A stretch of DNA of 64,000 nt from Dentipellis sp. KUC8613. Taxonomy: Eukaryota; Basidiomycota; Agaricomycetes; Russulales; Hericiaceae. The stretch is taken from positions 1 through 64,000 of the forward strand of contig NSJX01000006.1 of NCBI GenBank assembly GCA_002286715.1. Direction: 5' to 3'. Position 1 is the stretch's first letter; every line of letters starts with the position of its first letter. Of the stretch, positions 50,003 to 61,401 are shown in pieces. Made by a program: the position numbers and the translations under genes. The notes beneath the pieces were generated by a model. The model made no database searches. It was not told the origin of the DNA and worked only from the letters and a program-made list of their open reading frames with translations.

Positions 50003-51867
50003 TCAACCAAGAATCATGTCTACTACTATACGAGACAAGTCAGCGACGCCGGGAAAGATAGACCGAATACTCACCAACTCGCTCGCAGAGCGACGCACAG
50101 CAGCGGCCTCCGCACCCTCAGATGGGGTGGGATCTGCCTCGCGCGTTGACAGCTCGTCCGGGCGCAAGCCCAGATACTCCGCGAAGAAGACGCGCAGGAT
50201 GAGGTTCCAGCGGCGCAGCGTCGGGAGGTCGAGCGCCGACGCGTCGTCCTGTGACAGCCAACGTCGCACTAGATTAGCGTCTTAACGAAGACGAGTATGA
50301 AGAGTGAGAACGTACGGCGAGAGTATGCCACACATGCGGGAACGGCTCGGCAATGACGTGCAGGATGCTCACGCCCGCGCGCAGGAATGGGACATGGTCG
50401 TCTCCAATATAGCCGAGCGTGCCCTCGTGTCCCGTGCGCTGCGCAAAGAAGCTGCCCTCGTGCCCGGCGCCCTCGCCGGGGCCCTTGAGGCCCTTTTCTC
50501 CCTCTTTGTTCCCGTCCGCGGAGGGCATCAGGAGCCCTGCGTCGCCGAGCCGGCGCTCGGCACTGACGAGCGCGTCGAAGAGCCAGGCGGTGTCCGGGAA
50601 GTAGGAGCGCACGCGCGGGCGTGGCGCGCCGAGGAGATCCAGGAGGATGAGGTGGTCGAGGGTCGAGAGGGGCGTGTGCGCGCCGTGCGAGGCGAGAAGC
50701 CGCCGCTTGGGGTGCGGAGGAAGGTAGGTATTTTGCCACTTTGTAGCGAGGTGTCTGAGAAATGGTGTTAGAATGCGTTGAGGGTAGATGCGCAAAGACG
50801 ATGGAAATTGAGAAGCACACGTCTCTGCCTGCAAAAACATCCGGGCACTGTATCTGCTGAACGTCTTTGCGGGCACACTTGCGTCTGCACGCGTAGGGCA
50901 TGCACTACACCATTCGAGCAGATTTACAATATTAGACTAGCGGAGCTGGATGATGATCCGACTCTACGCGTGCACAGTGATGTCTGCGATTGTACAAGAA
51001 TGACGAGGCGGGTCACCAGCAAACCAAGCATCTTCGCTTCAGGTGGTCTGACTCGACAGTAGTGCAAGCCCCCATACGCGTGGACTGCTCGCAGCACAGG
51101 ATACAGACTCACCTTGCACCGTATATCGAATCTGTGTCTGTCCAATCCTTGAATGCCTCCTCTCCGTCGAAGAAGATGAGCTGTAGAGTCGTGTCTGCAA
51201 CGTCTGCGTCAATCTCATAGTCTGAGAATGGATCATCCGCCACCGCAGCTCGTGCGTTCAGGAGAGGGTTGAGAGATTCCGCGAGGTCGAGCATGAGTGC
51301 GCACGGCGCAGCCGAGTCAGTTGCGCCAACAAACTACTGCGTAGCGCACGCAATGAGCACAAGACTCCGGTCCAATGGCCCACGAGGGTTGCGCACCTGG
51401 TTCAACGGAGATGCGGCGAAGAACTTCGAGTCGAAGTGTGCAGCGAGCGCGACGCGATGGGGTGCATCTGGGTCCTTGGTAGCAATGACATTTGTGAAGT
51501 TCTTGGGCCCGTAAGGTGTGTTGTCGATAAAAGAGTCCTCCTCTACGTGCCAGTCGAGTGCGCGAAGAGTCTCGACAAGATAATTGCGGACAAGTGTGTT
51601 ATTTGACGTGTCCGCTAGTGCGCGAATATAAATGTGATGAATAGAACATAGCTAGAGATAGGGCGTACGCGCTCGAGGGATCAGTATTTTGGAGAGATGT
51701 GATGACGGGTTACTAGCATCGAGGTTGGTAGACGGATCCGACGACGCTGCTAGGGTAGAGAGAGAAGGACCGGATAGAGCAACAAACTCGCGCTCAAGGA
51801 CCCGACGGCCTGTCGATGGACCAAGGACGGCGAGAATGCCAGTCACAAGAAGCAGAAAGGGCCTCAT
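50003..51867 (-). CDS. Glutaminyl-peptide cyclotransferase (M28-fold zinc enzyme)
   Basis: Glutaminyl cyclases turn N-terminal Gln into pyroglutamate on secretory proteins. The ATG at 51867 begins a signal peptide (MRPFLLLVTGILAVLGPSTG). Spliced exons then give LSKILIPR, NNTLVRNYLVETLRALDWHV, DSFIDNTPYGPKNFTNVIAT, AAHFDSK, VGATDSAAPCALMLDLAESL, QLIFFDGEEAFKDWTDTDSI, YGARHLATKW and DDHVPFLRAGVSILHVIAEP then FPHVWHT. The His, Asp, Glu and second His expected to bind zinc and act in catalysis are all present. The final exon may end at 50003 or just after a last intron (stop near 50029). The gene sits between the two RdRP genes and has the usual length of fungal members. Confidence 0.9.
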
Positions 51868-51985
51868 GGACGTCGTCGACAACAGTGTCGACCACTATAC
51901 CGTGGTCTGCCAGCGCACTCTGGCATCTTCAGGTTAGGGTTCTTCCTAATCGTCCAAGAAAAAAGTCAAGAAACGAGGGCGGATC

Positions 51986-52059
51986 TGATTCGACCCGGGC
52001 TCGAACCGGGGACCTTCTGTGTGTTAGACAGATGCGATAACCAACTACGCCATCGAACC
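51986..52059 (-). tRNA. tRNA-Val (anticodon AAC), copy 5
   Basis: Identical over 74 bases to copy 1. It diverges from TRS23 copy 2, 94 bp from its start codon. A TTTTTT run follows on its own strand. Confidence 0.97.
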
Positions 52060-52153
52060 GCTTTCGTTGCACAGCACCAGTTGAGTTCGGTGGTAAACAT
52101 GTCATTCGTATGTTTGCAAGCTCTTCATCCACTCAATCACGTTCACCACAACC

Positions 52154-52719
52154 ATGGCCATCTACGGACTTTGGGTATGTGCCCTCATCCGTGATGTACG
52201 TTACACTGAAGACTTGCTAGGTCATTAACAAGGCAGGTGGCCTGGTCTACCAGCGCAACTTCGCCGGTGCGATGTCTCGCCTTTCTTACATGTCCCGCTT
52301 GACAGAACGAATGCGCTCGATCTAGAGGGCCTAGCACAGTTGACCTCTAACGAGCACCTCGTGCTCGCAGGAACCTTGCATGGTATCCATGCCATCACAA
52401 CACGTCTGTCTCCCATCGGGACGAGCTCTGGCGCACACGTCATCGAAGCCGAGACGTTCAAACTCACCATTCTCCTCACGCCGACCGGTGCGTGTACACT
52501 GAACTACCCGTCAACACAGTTGCTCAGCTTCCGATAGGTACGAAATTCGTCCTGATCACGTCTCTCGCAGAGACGGCAAGCGATGCTGTACTCAACAAGG
52601 CATACGAGACCTACGCAGACGCAGTCATGAAGAACCCATTCCATACACCTGAGATGCCAATCCGCACCGACGCATTCGATACGCGCATTGCTGCGCTTGT
52701 CGCATCTGCACATTCATGA
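52154..52719 (+). CDS. TRS23: TRAPP complex subunit Trs23 (TRAPPC4), copy 2
   Basis: This is the second gene for the same TRAPP subunit, with the same four-exon plan and intron positions as the copy at 26509. Exons read [42 protein letters not shown] through TILLTPTG, and [20 protein letters not shown] through [14 protein letters not shown], ending at 52719; 136 residues. Codon differences from copy 1 are mostly silent, while the introns and flanks no longer align by eye. That pattern suggests both copies are under selection rather than one being a pseudogene. It lies in the gap between the two RdRP genes and is bracketed by tRNA-Val genes on the other strand. Confidence 0.93.
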
Positions 52720-52853
52720 TGATTCTCTTCCCTAGTAGCCACTATAAATCCCTGGTAATCAGGTTCAAAATTCTGTGTCCCGAAGTCGCGTTCGCGGTCC
52801 GGTGAAGACACCTTTAATAACGAACAGAGGAAAACAAAAGAGGTTATACCTGG

Positions 52854-52927
52854 TGATTCGGCCCGGGCTCGAACCAGGGACCTTCTGTGTGTTAGACAGA
52901 TGCGATAACCAACTACGCCACCGAACC
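52854..52927 (-). tRNA. tRNA-Val (anticodon AAC), copy 6, variant
   Basis: Same anticodon loop (CTAACAC) as copy 1. It differs by a paired change in the last acceptor base pair (A-U to G-C) and a C-to-U change in the T stem that keeps a G-U pair. Folding is therefore preserved. It is convergent with TRS23 copy 2 (134 bp past its stop) and 67 bp from the RdRP copy 2 stop codon. Confidence 0.95.
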
Positions 52928-52994
52928 ATAAATATAATCGAGATGTTAGATTTCCACAGACATAGATATCTGGACAACCCCACAACTATATGAC

Positions 52995-55900
52995 CTAGCG
53001 TGCAGGAGCAGGTTGTCCTATTGCTCCCAACCTCTTCAAGCAGTCCAGAACAGCACCGAGAGCGACCAAACCAAAGCTGCGCGCCGCATCGCGAGCCGGA
53101 TCCTGCAGAATGCTCCACGCCCACACTTCCCATGCCCTCTTCAGCCCTTCCTTCAACTCGCCCTCGTCCACAGCATCGTCTTCTGCACTCGCACGCGGCA
53201 CAAGCCGATTATGGATGTCCCGGACGAGCATACCACTGTGTATACGCATGCGCTGAGCGCGGTTGCTGCGTAGCTTCTTGTGTACACATTTCGCGAGGAT
53301 GGTGCCGAGCACCACTTCCTCCTCCGAAAGACGAGCGCCGGGCGCCTCCTCGAGAGAATGCGCGACGCGGATATACTGCATCTCGCGTGCGTAGCGCGGG
53401 AAGAGCTCCTCTGCGAGCGGTGATGTGCCAGACGGAGTTTGATATGCATCTTGGAGGGTACGTCTGACAAGGGGCTTAAGGGCTACGAATATCGGATCTT
53501 CAAACGTGCGCCGCGGTCCATCTGGGACGGACGAAGCGGCATTCAGATCTCGTAGCGTGATGTTGCGGAATAGATGCCCGAGTGCGCGGTCGGAGATGTA
53601 GAAGTCGGCCTCGCGGTGTGTGTCTTCTTCGGGCTTGTGCCAGTCCGGCACAGGGCGGATGAGCTTCCGTGGGACGCTGTCGCTGTCCATGTCGACGGGG
53701 ATGCCGTTCTTCGGGTAGTCGACGGCTTGACTGCATAGTTCGGCGAGCTGCATGCATCGTTCATCTTGGGTGCCGTCCTGGGATACTCGTTAGATTGTGG
53801 CGAGAGTGAAGAAAATAGATCTTGTTGTACCTTTGATTGATCTAATGATCATTTGGTCAGCGAAGGCTCGGTACGAATTGTGCGAGTACTTACCGGCAAT
53901 GACGAGATGTGTGTCGCACAACAGGCTCTGTGGTTCCCTTAAGTGCACGTTACTACATGGGTATGTATCACCTAGACTTACTAGAACGTCTGAGTTGATA
54001 TACTCGACGACGAAGTCGCATATGTCGTCAATCGTACTTTCGCGTCCATCTGGAAGCTCACGAGTACCGACGCCAATGTATGACGCAGGCTCAATGTGCA
54101 GAGTCGGCATCAACTCGGGGCTTTGGAAGAAGATGTTGAATGCATCCCTTTAGTTGAAGCCCGGTGAGCTATCACGGACTCGGGCCTATCGCGACTGCGA
54201 CGAACTCACCCATCTACATCACCCCCGCCAAGACAAGAAGCCAGCGACCGCTCTCCTGCGTAACGAGCAAGCAATAATCAGTAAATGAACCGACCATCCC
54301 ATTCAAGAAAAGCGAGGGACTTACCAATTCCGGGCAGCACAACCACGTTTCGGAGGTTGCGGAAGAAGCACAACTTGCCGTCAGGCGGCTTTCCGACGGC
54401 GCGCACCTTTTGCACTGTAAAAACGACGGTTTTTGAGTAATTTGATGAAAGGCGAGAGGAGATACGTACAGTCACCAGGGTGCACGACAGGGTTTCTAAA
54501 GATGACACATTGGCCTTCCAGCCAAAAAGGTTCCTTTTCGGCCTCTTGTACACACGCTGCACCACGATGTCGTCAACACACGTCCCATAGGGAAGCGGCA
54601 CGACTCACCAAAGATTTCGGCCTCGCCTAAGGTGAATACATCATCAGGATTGCAACCTTCGTTGATATATGCCTGTCCCTCGTCGGCAACTCCAACTAGC
54701 TGGTATCCGTTGGGCACCAGAATCCGGGCCCGTGTCTTGACCTCTCTCAGGACATGATTCTGCGCGTATCTCACCAATTTCTCGAAATAGCTACTCTTGA
54801 TCATTCGGCGGCCCTTTCCTGCCTTAAAGTCGAGGCCGAGTCCGTTTAATTGCTCTATAATGAAAGGGAGGCAGAAATGGCGGCCCAGTCCGTGATCGCG
54901 CAGGAGGAGATGGAAGTCCGATAATGTATCCTCAGCGGTGTAGATTTTGGCCTTCTCGGCCTCTTGTAAGTTCATGAAGGTGCTCCGCTCAACGCCCCGA
55001 TCTTCCATGGCCATGATGAGCGGCCTGCAAACGCGGGTCAAATATACGGATGACACAAGATATCAAGGGGTGCGAACCTGTTCAGATAAGACTTGTTGGG
55101 ATACTCGAAGGAGCGCGCGATTTCGATGCGGGCTTTCGACACACCAAGGTCCATGAATTTCTTCATAGAGGGCCTGAGACGCATTTTTATCCCAGTCAAT
55201 CGCTCGTCTACCGCGACGACGCCTTTGTATCCCAGGAAACGAATTTGATACTAAACAAGAATTCGTGAGCATCAGGCAACGCGAGGATACGAAGGTCAAA
55301 ATACTCACTGCTGACGGTGTTAATCTATTGGACCTACCGCCACTTTTAGTCCGACACAGCTCCGCCCATATAATATCCCCCAGCTCCGTTGAAATCGTGC
55401 CTACACCGTCCGTGTGCAGATACGGAGGCTGCCCAAGGTCCGGGACGCCCTCCTCCCACTGGTCCCGGGTGATCTCCACCGACGGCTCCGTCGCCGTAAA
55501 CGCCTGCGCAATCCGCGCCGCATACTTCGATGGCTGCTTGATGACACCCGAAAAGTCGCCCAGACTGTCCCTTACCGACTTCGCCGTGACATACCCCTCG
55601 ACGGGGTCCATGAACGGATGCAAGAACCACACGGAGCTCTCGCGCAGCGCAGACGCCGAGTACGCGAGGAACTCGAACACGCGCCCCGCGAGCCCGAAGC
55701 CGTCCTTGAGCAGCGTGCCGATGCGCGTGCGCAGGAGGTGCGTGCCGTCGACGCGGCGGTCCCAGCGGAACGGGCCGAGGTCCTCGTCGCGGAACTCGAC
55801 ACGCACGAAGTGCTCCTGCGCCGCGGGCCCGAAGTGCCGTACGACGCGATTCGAGGGCGTCGGCAGCGGGCCCTCGAGCAGGAGGCGCGTCGGCGTCACC

Positions 55901-57278
55901 GTGACGTGGTAGCACCAGAAGTGTCCGGGCGGGAGCTTGGGCGGGCCCGCGGCGGCGGCGTCGTCGCAGACGCGCTTGAGACATTGGATGGGGGATTCGG
56001 TGGGTTCGCGGGTGCGGAGGGCTTCGGTGTAGTGCCGTAGAATATCGGAGGTGTCGGTGCCGTGGGTGCGGTATAGCTCGATCATATGAGAGAGAATGCC
56101 ATCCTGCAGCTCGGCTGGGTTGAGAAGACCGGCGCAGAGGATAGCCTCGACCTGGAATGCACTGGGCCAGTCAAGGGAGCGGATCCAGCGTTGCACGCTG
56201 AGCAGCTGGCGAGGTGAGAAAAGTGCTGAATATGTCGCAGCAATATGCTCAACACGGATTGGTAAAGGCTCACAGCCTGCTATGCCACAGAATGACTCGA
56301 ATTGCTCAAGATCGTCGAGATTGAGAAGCGTCACCCGGAGCTGGTAAGCATACGGCGTTATGCGCTCGTGCTCGTGGTCCAACGCGCTGATGCGATCGCG
56401 GTCTTTGTTCTTCCTCCGCTCGACACCCTCTCGCGGACGATCATTGAAGTTCTTCTCCTCGAATGTAGGAGGAATTAGAAGGTCGAAGCAGATGTCTGAA
56501 AGAAGTTAAAGCACATGGGAAACCTGGACTTTAGAGACTCTTACAGCACTCCTGATCGTCAAATCCAATTCCCATCTTGTTGATGCTCGAGAATCGAACA
56601 ACAATACTATACGACTGCTCTTCAGTCATACGTTCTCCGAGCTGGAAAACTGCAGCTTCAGTGATAAAAACATGTCACCTGGGCTCAGGAAAATACCTGA
56701 ATGCGTATCGCCCTCGTGATATACTCTACTGACAGATACGCCGCACTGCCAGTGATATAGTCCCGTTCGTACTCGATAGAGAATATGCGTGAGGTCTTTG
56801 GAAGTAGATCCGGCTTATACCAGGCACCAAACTGCACCTTCCCGACCTGCAGCGGTTGGTCGAGAATGTGCATGATCTCATCGACCTCCTCAGCCTTCTC
56901 GGGCGGGACGAACATCGCCTTCTCGAGCTCCTGCTTCAGAAACGGCGGGACTCGCTTGTCGGAGTAATATATCTTGAGATTGCGCCTGAGGACACGAATC
57001 GTATTTTTCTCGTTCATGTGGTCGAATTGGAAGATCCAATTTAGTAGACGCTTTCCTATGGTTCGACTAGGAAGGATCAATCTGCCACGGCCGGCATTCC
57101 CTACACCGCCTGCGGGTCGGGGTTCGAGTTCGACTTTGAAGTTCGTTACCCGCTGCCTTGAGGGTGGCCCAGTAGCGTCGGGCCTGTAGAAGTCGGGTCC
57201 ATGGAGGACAGCAGCGATAGCACGCTGCACGTCGTAGATGCTTGCATTGCGGTCCACGTTTTCGAGCTCTAGCTCCAT
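52995..57278 (-). CDS. Cellular RNA-dependent RNA polymerase, copy 2
   Basis: This is a paralogue of the gene at 45507, in the same RNA-silencing family. The start at 57278 (MELELENVDRNASIYDVQRA) aligns with the start of copy 1. It then follows the same order: FKVELEPRPAGGVGNAGRGR, VGKVQFGAWYKPD, the ICFDLLIPPTFEEKNFNDRP block, PYAYQLRVTLLNLDDLEQFE, FQVEAILCAGLLNPAELQDG, RVEFRDEDLGPFRWDRRVDG, YQLVGVADEGQAYINEGCNP, NVVVLPGIG and SLASCLGGGDVDGD. The catalytic loop is interrupted by an intron at the same point as in copy 1. AELCSQAVDYPKNGIPVDMD and RALGHLFRNITLRDLN follow. No frame break was found. The linker after DLN is short, without the Lys-rich insert of copy 1. Confidence 0.94.
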
Positions 57279-57869
57279 GATTATAGAGCGTTTTTGATTC
57301 TGTAGCTGTAGACGGTTAAGGAGAAAGGAAATGGGGTGGAGACTCACTATGCGCTGCGCACAAGGCGGGCTATAAGAGGCTGAAGATGGGCGTCTACCAG
57401 AGGCGTGCGTAGTCGCTGCCTGACGAACGTACCTTCTAGATAGGCAACAATCGCTTTGTGGACCTATGTGTATACTATATCCAGCTGTGAGAGCCAGGAA
57501 CGCCCCGGGTTTTTGTGGAATCGAGTGCCATGAGGTTGTTCCGCAGCTGTGCGTCGGCTAGATGATTGTCGATAGTCTGCGGAGGTCATTATTACGCTTC
57601 AACTCGCCAGACTCGCAGCAGAATTCTCCTTCTACGCAGCATGAAAAGCTGCGAGAGCGGCGTCCAGCTGAGCAGAAGCGAACGGAACACAGGTTGCGCA
57701 TGGAGATGTGGTTTGGAGGAAGAGAATGCGGGAGGTCCTTTCCACGCTTGCGCGCTGGTGCGGTGACTGTGACCGGCCGTCTCTGGACACCATCTCCCGT
57801 CGTTGGCCACGACGAGCAGCACGTTCTCAGCATTGCGAGCCTTTGAAGAGGTCGTATGTTGGGCCATCC
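57279..57869. other. Divergent promoter region, no gene seen
   Basis: This is shared by RdRP copy 2 and ARMC8. Minus- and plus-strand frames of up to 98 codons around 57560-57870 overlap each other and lack motifs. Confidence 0.6.
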
Positions 57870-60715
57870 ATGACGATCTCCACCATCAACGTCGCCACGC
57901 TCAAGAAAGTCAAGAACTCTGTAATCGGAAACCCCTCCGCGAAGCTTACCCTAGCCCAGGATGAGCTCTTCATCGCAACGTTAGTGTCTCGCAGCTGTGG
58001 TTGAGTGCAACTCAAACGATGTAGCCAACAGGCTCGTAAACTGTCTGAACGATCTCTCACTTGACGAGGGTGCGTCGGGTTCACAAGACAGCATCCGCAT
58101 CGAAGCCGCCCAAGTCATCTCCTCCCTTTCATACGGTACCCCTCATTCTTGTTGCTAATTTGTCACTATTTCACATTCGCATTCACCCCAGGCTCCCCAG
58201 ATGCACTCCAGAGCCTGCTGTGCGCCAATGCACCCCAGGCCTTCCTTTATGCAATCTCGCGGCTCACATCCTCCGAGCCACCCGCCCTCAAATTCGCATT
58301 CGCCCGTGCATTGCGTGCCCTCGCAGCTGCGACCGCCGAACACGTAGGGCCATCGCAATGGGGACTGAAAGATGACATAGGGCCTGTGCACGAGGAAGCA
58401 AAGGCTGCATTGGATTATTTCTTCCAGGTATGTTCCATTCCATCCCCGCATTCAGGCCGAAGACCAATATAGTGTGCAGCAGGACCCCCTGGATGTCTAC
58501 CTCCCTCTCCTCGCAGACCCCTCCCCACAGACCAGCACCGCCATCGCTCAGCTCCTGGGTTCCGCCCTGCGTGCGCCCGGCCACCGCGCTGCGGTCGCTG
58601 CATGGATGCCGCCGTCCGAGCGCAACAAGACACCGCGTCGAGGGTGGGAGAAGGGTGACGTGGGACAGGGTGGATGGGTCGCGCGGCAGCTAACGGGGCT
58701 CGCGAGGAGTAAGGACGTGAAGGTCCAGGAGGCGGCGTTGTGGGCGCTGGCCGCGCTCGCGAAGGATAATCATGATGTTGCTGTGGTGCTCAGTAAGCCT
58801 AGTGTCGACAGTCGCACTGGCACCGGTCAGTATCCCGGCTTATCTTCGCCGCTCCTGCTTGCCTCACGCGTGAGGTCTTACTTACAGAATCTCCTTCTGC
58901 ACTCTCCCTCGCCCTCACGCTCTGCAAATCGCGCACTACGCCTGTACAGCTAGCTGGCGCACTATGGTGTGTTACTTCTGTCCACATGTCCCGACACGCG
59001 CTCACTTAACTGCTCTAGCGCAACTTATATCCTCCGCGCTCAAACTGCGATACCACACGGGCTTCATGCGCACCTGCATCACCCTCACGCTGGGCTCAAC
59101 CACACAGGTCCAAGTCCAGGGCTGGACATGGCCTCAGCACTGACTGTCGTACATGTCATGAACCGACTCATTGCCAGCAGCGTCGAGACGCCCCAGGCTC
59201 GCGCACAAGCATGTTTTGTGCTCCGTATGTTCTCCCCGCCTTCTTTCCCAAGACCAACGAGCTCATTTTGACTCTCCAGAGCATCTGGTGATGGACGAGA
59301 AGGAGCTCTGCCAGACCGCATTCGAAAGCGGCAGCCTCACCAAACTCTCCGACCTCGTCAAATCCATAACATCCGTGCCCGCAGCAACATCCGCAAGCAG
59401 CCCCGACCCAAAATCGCCCCTGCCCGTCTGGGACGAGGACGAAGCGCTCAGCACCTGCCGCCTGCGCGAGGTCAGCTCCCCGCCCCCGCCCGCCCCACAT
59501 GCCCGCTCACCCTCCCGCTCCCGTAGGCAGCCCTGACCGCAATCGCCGTCCTCGCGAGCGCAAACGACGACATCCGGCGCGACCTCACGGACGCGCAGCG
59601 GCTCATCCCGCCCGTGCGCGCGCTGCTCGCGCACCCGCACCCGGGCACGCGGTACGCCGCGGCGCAGTGCGTGCGCGCGCTGAGCCGCTCCGTCGCCGTC
59701 GCGCGCACGAGCCTCGTCGACTCGGGGCTCGGCGCGGCGCTGTTTGGCGTGTTTCTGAAGGAGGGGGAGGACCGGCGTGTGACGTATGCGGCGCTCGCGG
59801 CCGTGTGCAATTTGATCAATGAGTATTCGCCGTTGAGGCAGGTGAGTGGGGTTTTGCTTTTGTGCATGGGAGGATGGGGGCTGATGATGATGTGTGTGAA
59901 AAGCCGTTTTTGGAGCAGGGGTTGATGAAGAGGCTCGTGGTGCTGTTGAAGTCGGAGTATGATGAGCTGAGGCTCAATGCGCTCTGGGCGGTGAAGAACC
60001 TTGTGTATCGGTGTGCGTCGGAGACGAAGCGTGCGGTGATTAAGGAGGTTGGGTGGAAGGAGCTCGGTCGGTATGTACCGCTTCACTCAGCTGTCTTTCG
60101 AATGTCGACCGCTGACTTGTTCTTGAAGGTTGATGGAGGATCCGGATCCGGGCGTGCAGGAGCAGGCGATCTTCATCGTGCGCAATTTTGCAGATAGCGA
60201 GGACGACGTGGAGCTCGTGTTTCGCGAGCTTGGCACCGGCCTCCTCGATATGCTCGAGCGAGCGCTCGAGTCGAAAAATGGTGATGTCGTCCTGCAGGTG
60301 CGCTTTTCCCGATAAACATTTAGCCATCCACTCACACCTGGTCGTTCAGGCGGCCTACGCGCTCTCGAATCTCGCGAATGGCAACTCAACACACCAAGCG
60401 CAAATTCTCGCGCACCCCCAAATTCTCACCGCGCTGCGGTCCTGCCTCGTCGACGCGCCGATGGACGTCCGGCACGCAGCCGTCTCATGCGTGCTCGAGC
60501 TCGCGATGACGAGCGACTGGAAGCACCAGGAACTGCGCGATGCGGGGCTCGATTCGACGCTGCGGCATATATGCGAGTATGCGGGTCCGGCGAGCCCCGG
60601 TGCGGCGGCGGGGGTGGGCCCCGGGACGATGGGCGTTGAGCGGGATGTGAAGGATAAGGCGAGGAAGGCGCTCGACTGGATCGAGCATGGCGGGGATATG
60701 ATGACTACTGGGTAG
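57870..60715 (+). CDS. GID5: Armadillo-repeat protein, ARMC8/Gid5 (Vid28) family
   Basis: ARMC8/Gid5 is the scaffold subunit of the GID/CTLH ubiquitin ligase that recruits substrate receptors, for example to degrade gluconeogenic enzymes in yeast. The start gives MTISTINVATLKKVKNSVIG, then LTLAQDELFIA, and a series of armadillo helices: DSIRIEAAQVISSLSYG, ALKFAFARALRALAAATAEH, KDVKVQEAALWALAALAKDN, THPGTRYAAAQCVRALSRS-type (here HPHPGTRYAAAQCVRALSRS), YDELRLNALWAVKNLVYRCA, DPGVQEQAIFIVRNFADSED and AAYALSNLANGNSTHQAQIL. The last two are very characteristic of ARMC8. The C terminus is VKDKARKALDWIEHGG. Ten or more introns are present, and some splice joins around 58790-59100 are uncertain. Confidence 0.85.
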
Positions 60716-61354
60716 CAGTGTGGATTCGACTTTTGTGGGTTTTGGATGCTATCTATTTTGCTGTGGTCTTTGTGCTGTATTGCTGGAATCGGACGTTCAG
60801 CGGGTCTCTCTCTCGACGGGCCCAACCTGTTTGAACCGAGAATGTTGAATGCAAGCAATCAACGACGGTTCTTCGCAAGCTGTCAAAGTGTTCATTTGTT
60901 CGGTCCAATCATACTGATGGTGCTGGACCGCATGTCCGCAATTCGAGTCAAAAATTCTTCGACCCTAAAAACAGACACACCACAGATTATCGCGCATGCT
61001 AGGAACCATTTACCCTCCATGCGGACTGTAGCAATGCAGACATTTTACGCGCCGCAAATTCGTACTAGTGCTTACTACGAAGTAGCCCGGGCCGGACGCG
61101 CCGCCGTCGACGAACCGCGTATTTCTCCAAAACAACGACGAAAAAAAAAATCGAATACACCCGGGTCATAGACATAGAGATTACCACGAAGACCGGGACG
61201 CCCAGGCTCAGGTAATAGTTCGGCGCTGGGATGCACGGAGGAATTGTCAGGATGCGCGGTGGGCTCATATTTGGCGACGAGACGCGTGACGGAGACTGAA
61301 TTTGTCCGCGCCCCCACCAAGCCTCCGAGCCGATCAGCGCTGCCAGCTCCCCAA
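60716..61354. other. Intergenic, no gene seen
   Basis: This is the spacer between ARMC8 and PDA1, which run in the same direction. Frames are short and unrecognised. An A-tract occurs at 61140-61149. Confidence 0.6.
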
Positions 61355-61401
61355 CTTTCCCTCTTCCTCCTCCTTCTTCCTCTCCTCCTCCCACCACCCT
61401 C
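61355..61401 (+). promoter_or_regulatory. CT-rich leader of PDA1
   Basis: About 45 bases before the start codon are almost entirely C and T (TTCCTCCTCC-type). As with SCD6, such tracts mark the core promoter or 5' leader of strongly expressed fungal genes. Confidence 0.6.

Noticed and set aside
52154..52719. TRS23 copy 2 as a pseudogene
   Set aside because: All splice sites are intact, the joined frame is open, and most codon differences from copy 1 are silent.
45507..57278. Argonaute identity for the two large silencing-type genes
   Set aside because: No PAZ or PIWI motif is present, while the D-x-D-G-D catalytic loop and surrounding blocks are those of cellular RdRPs.
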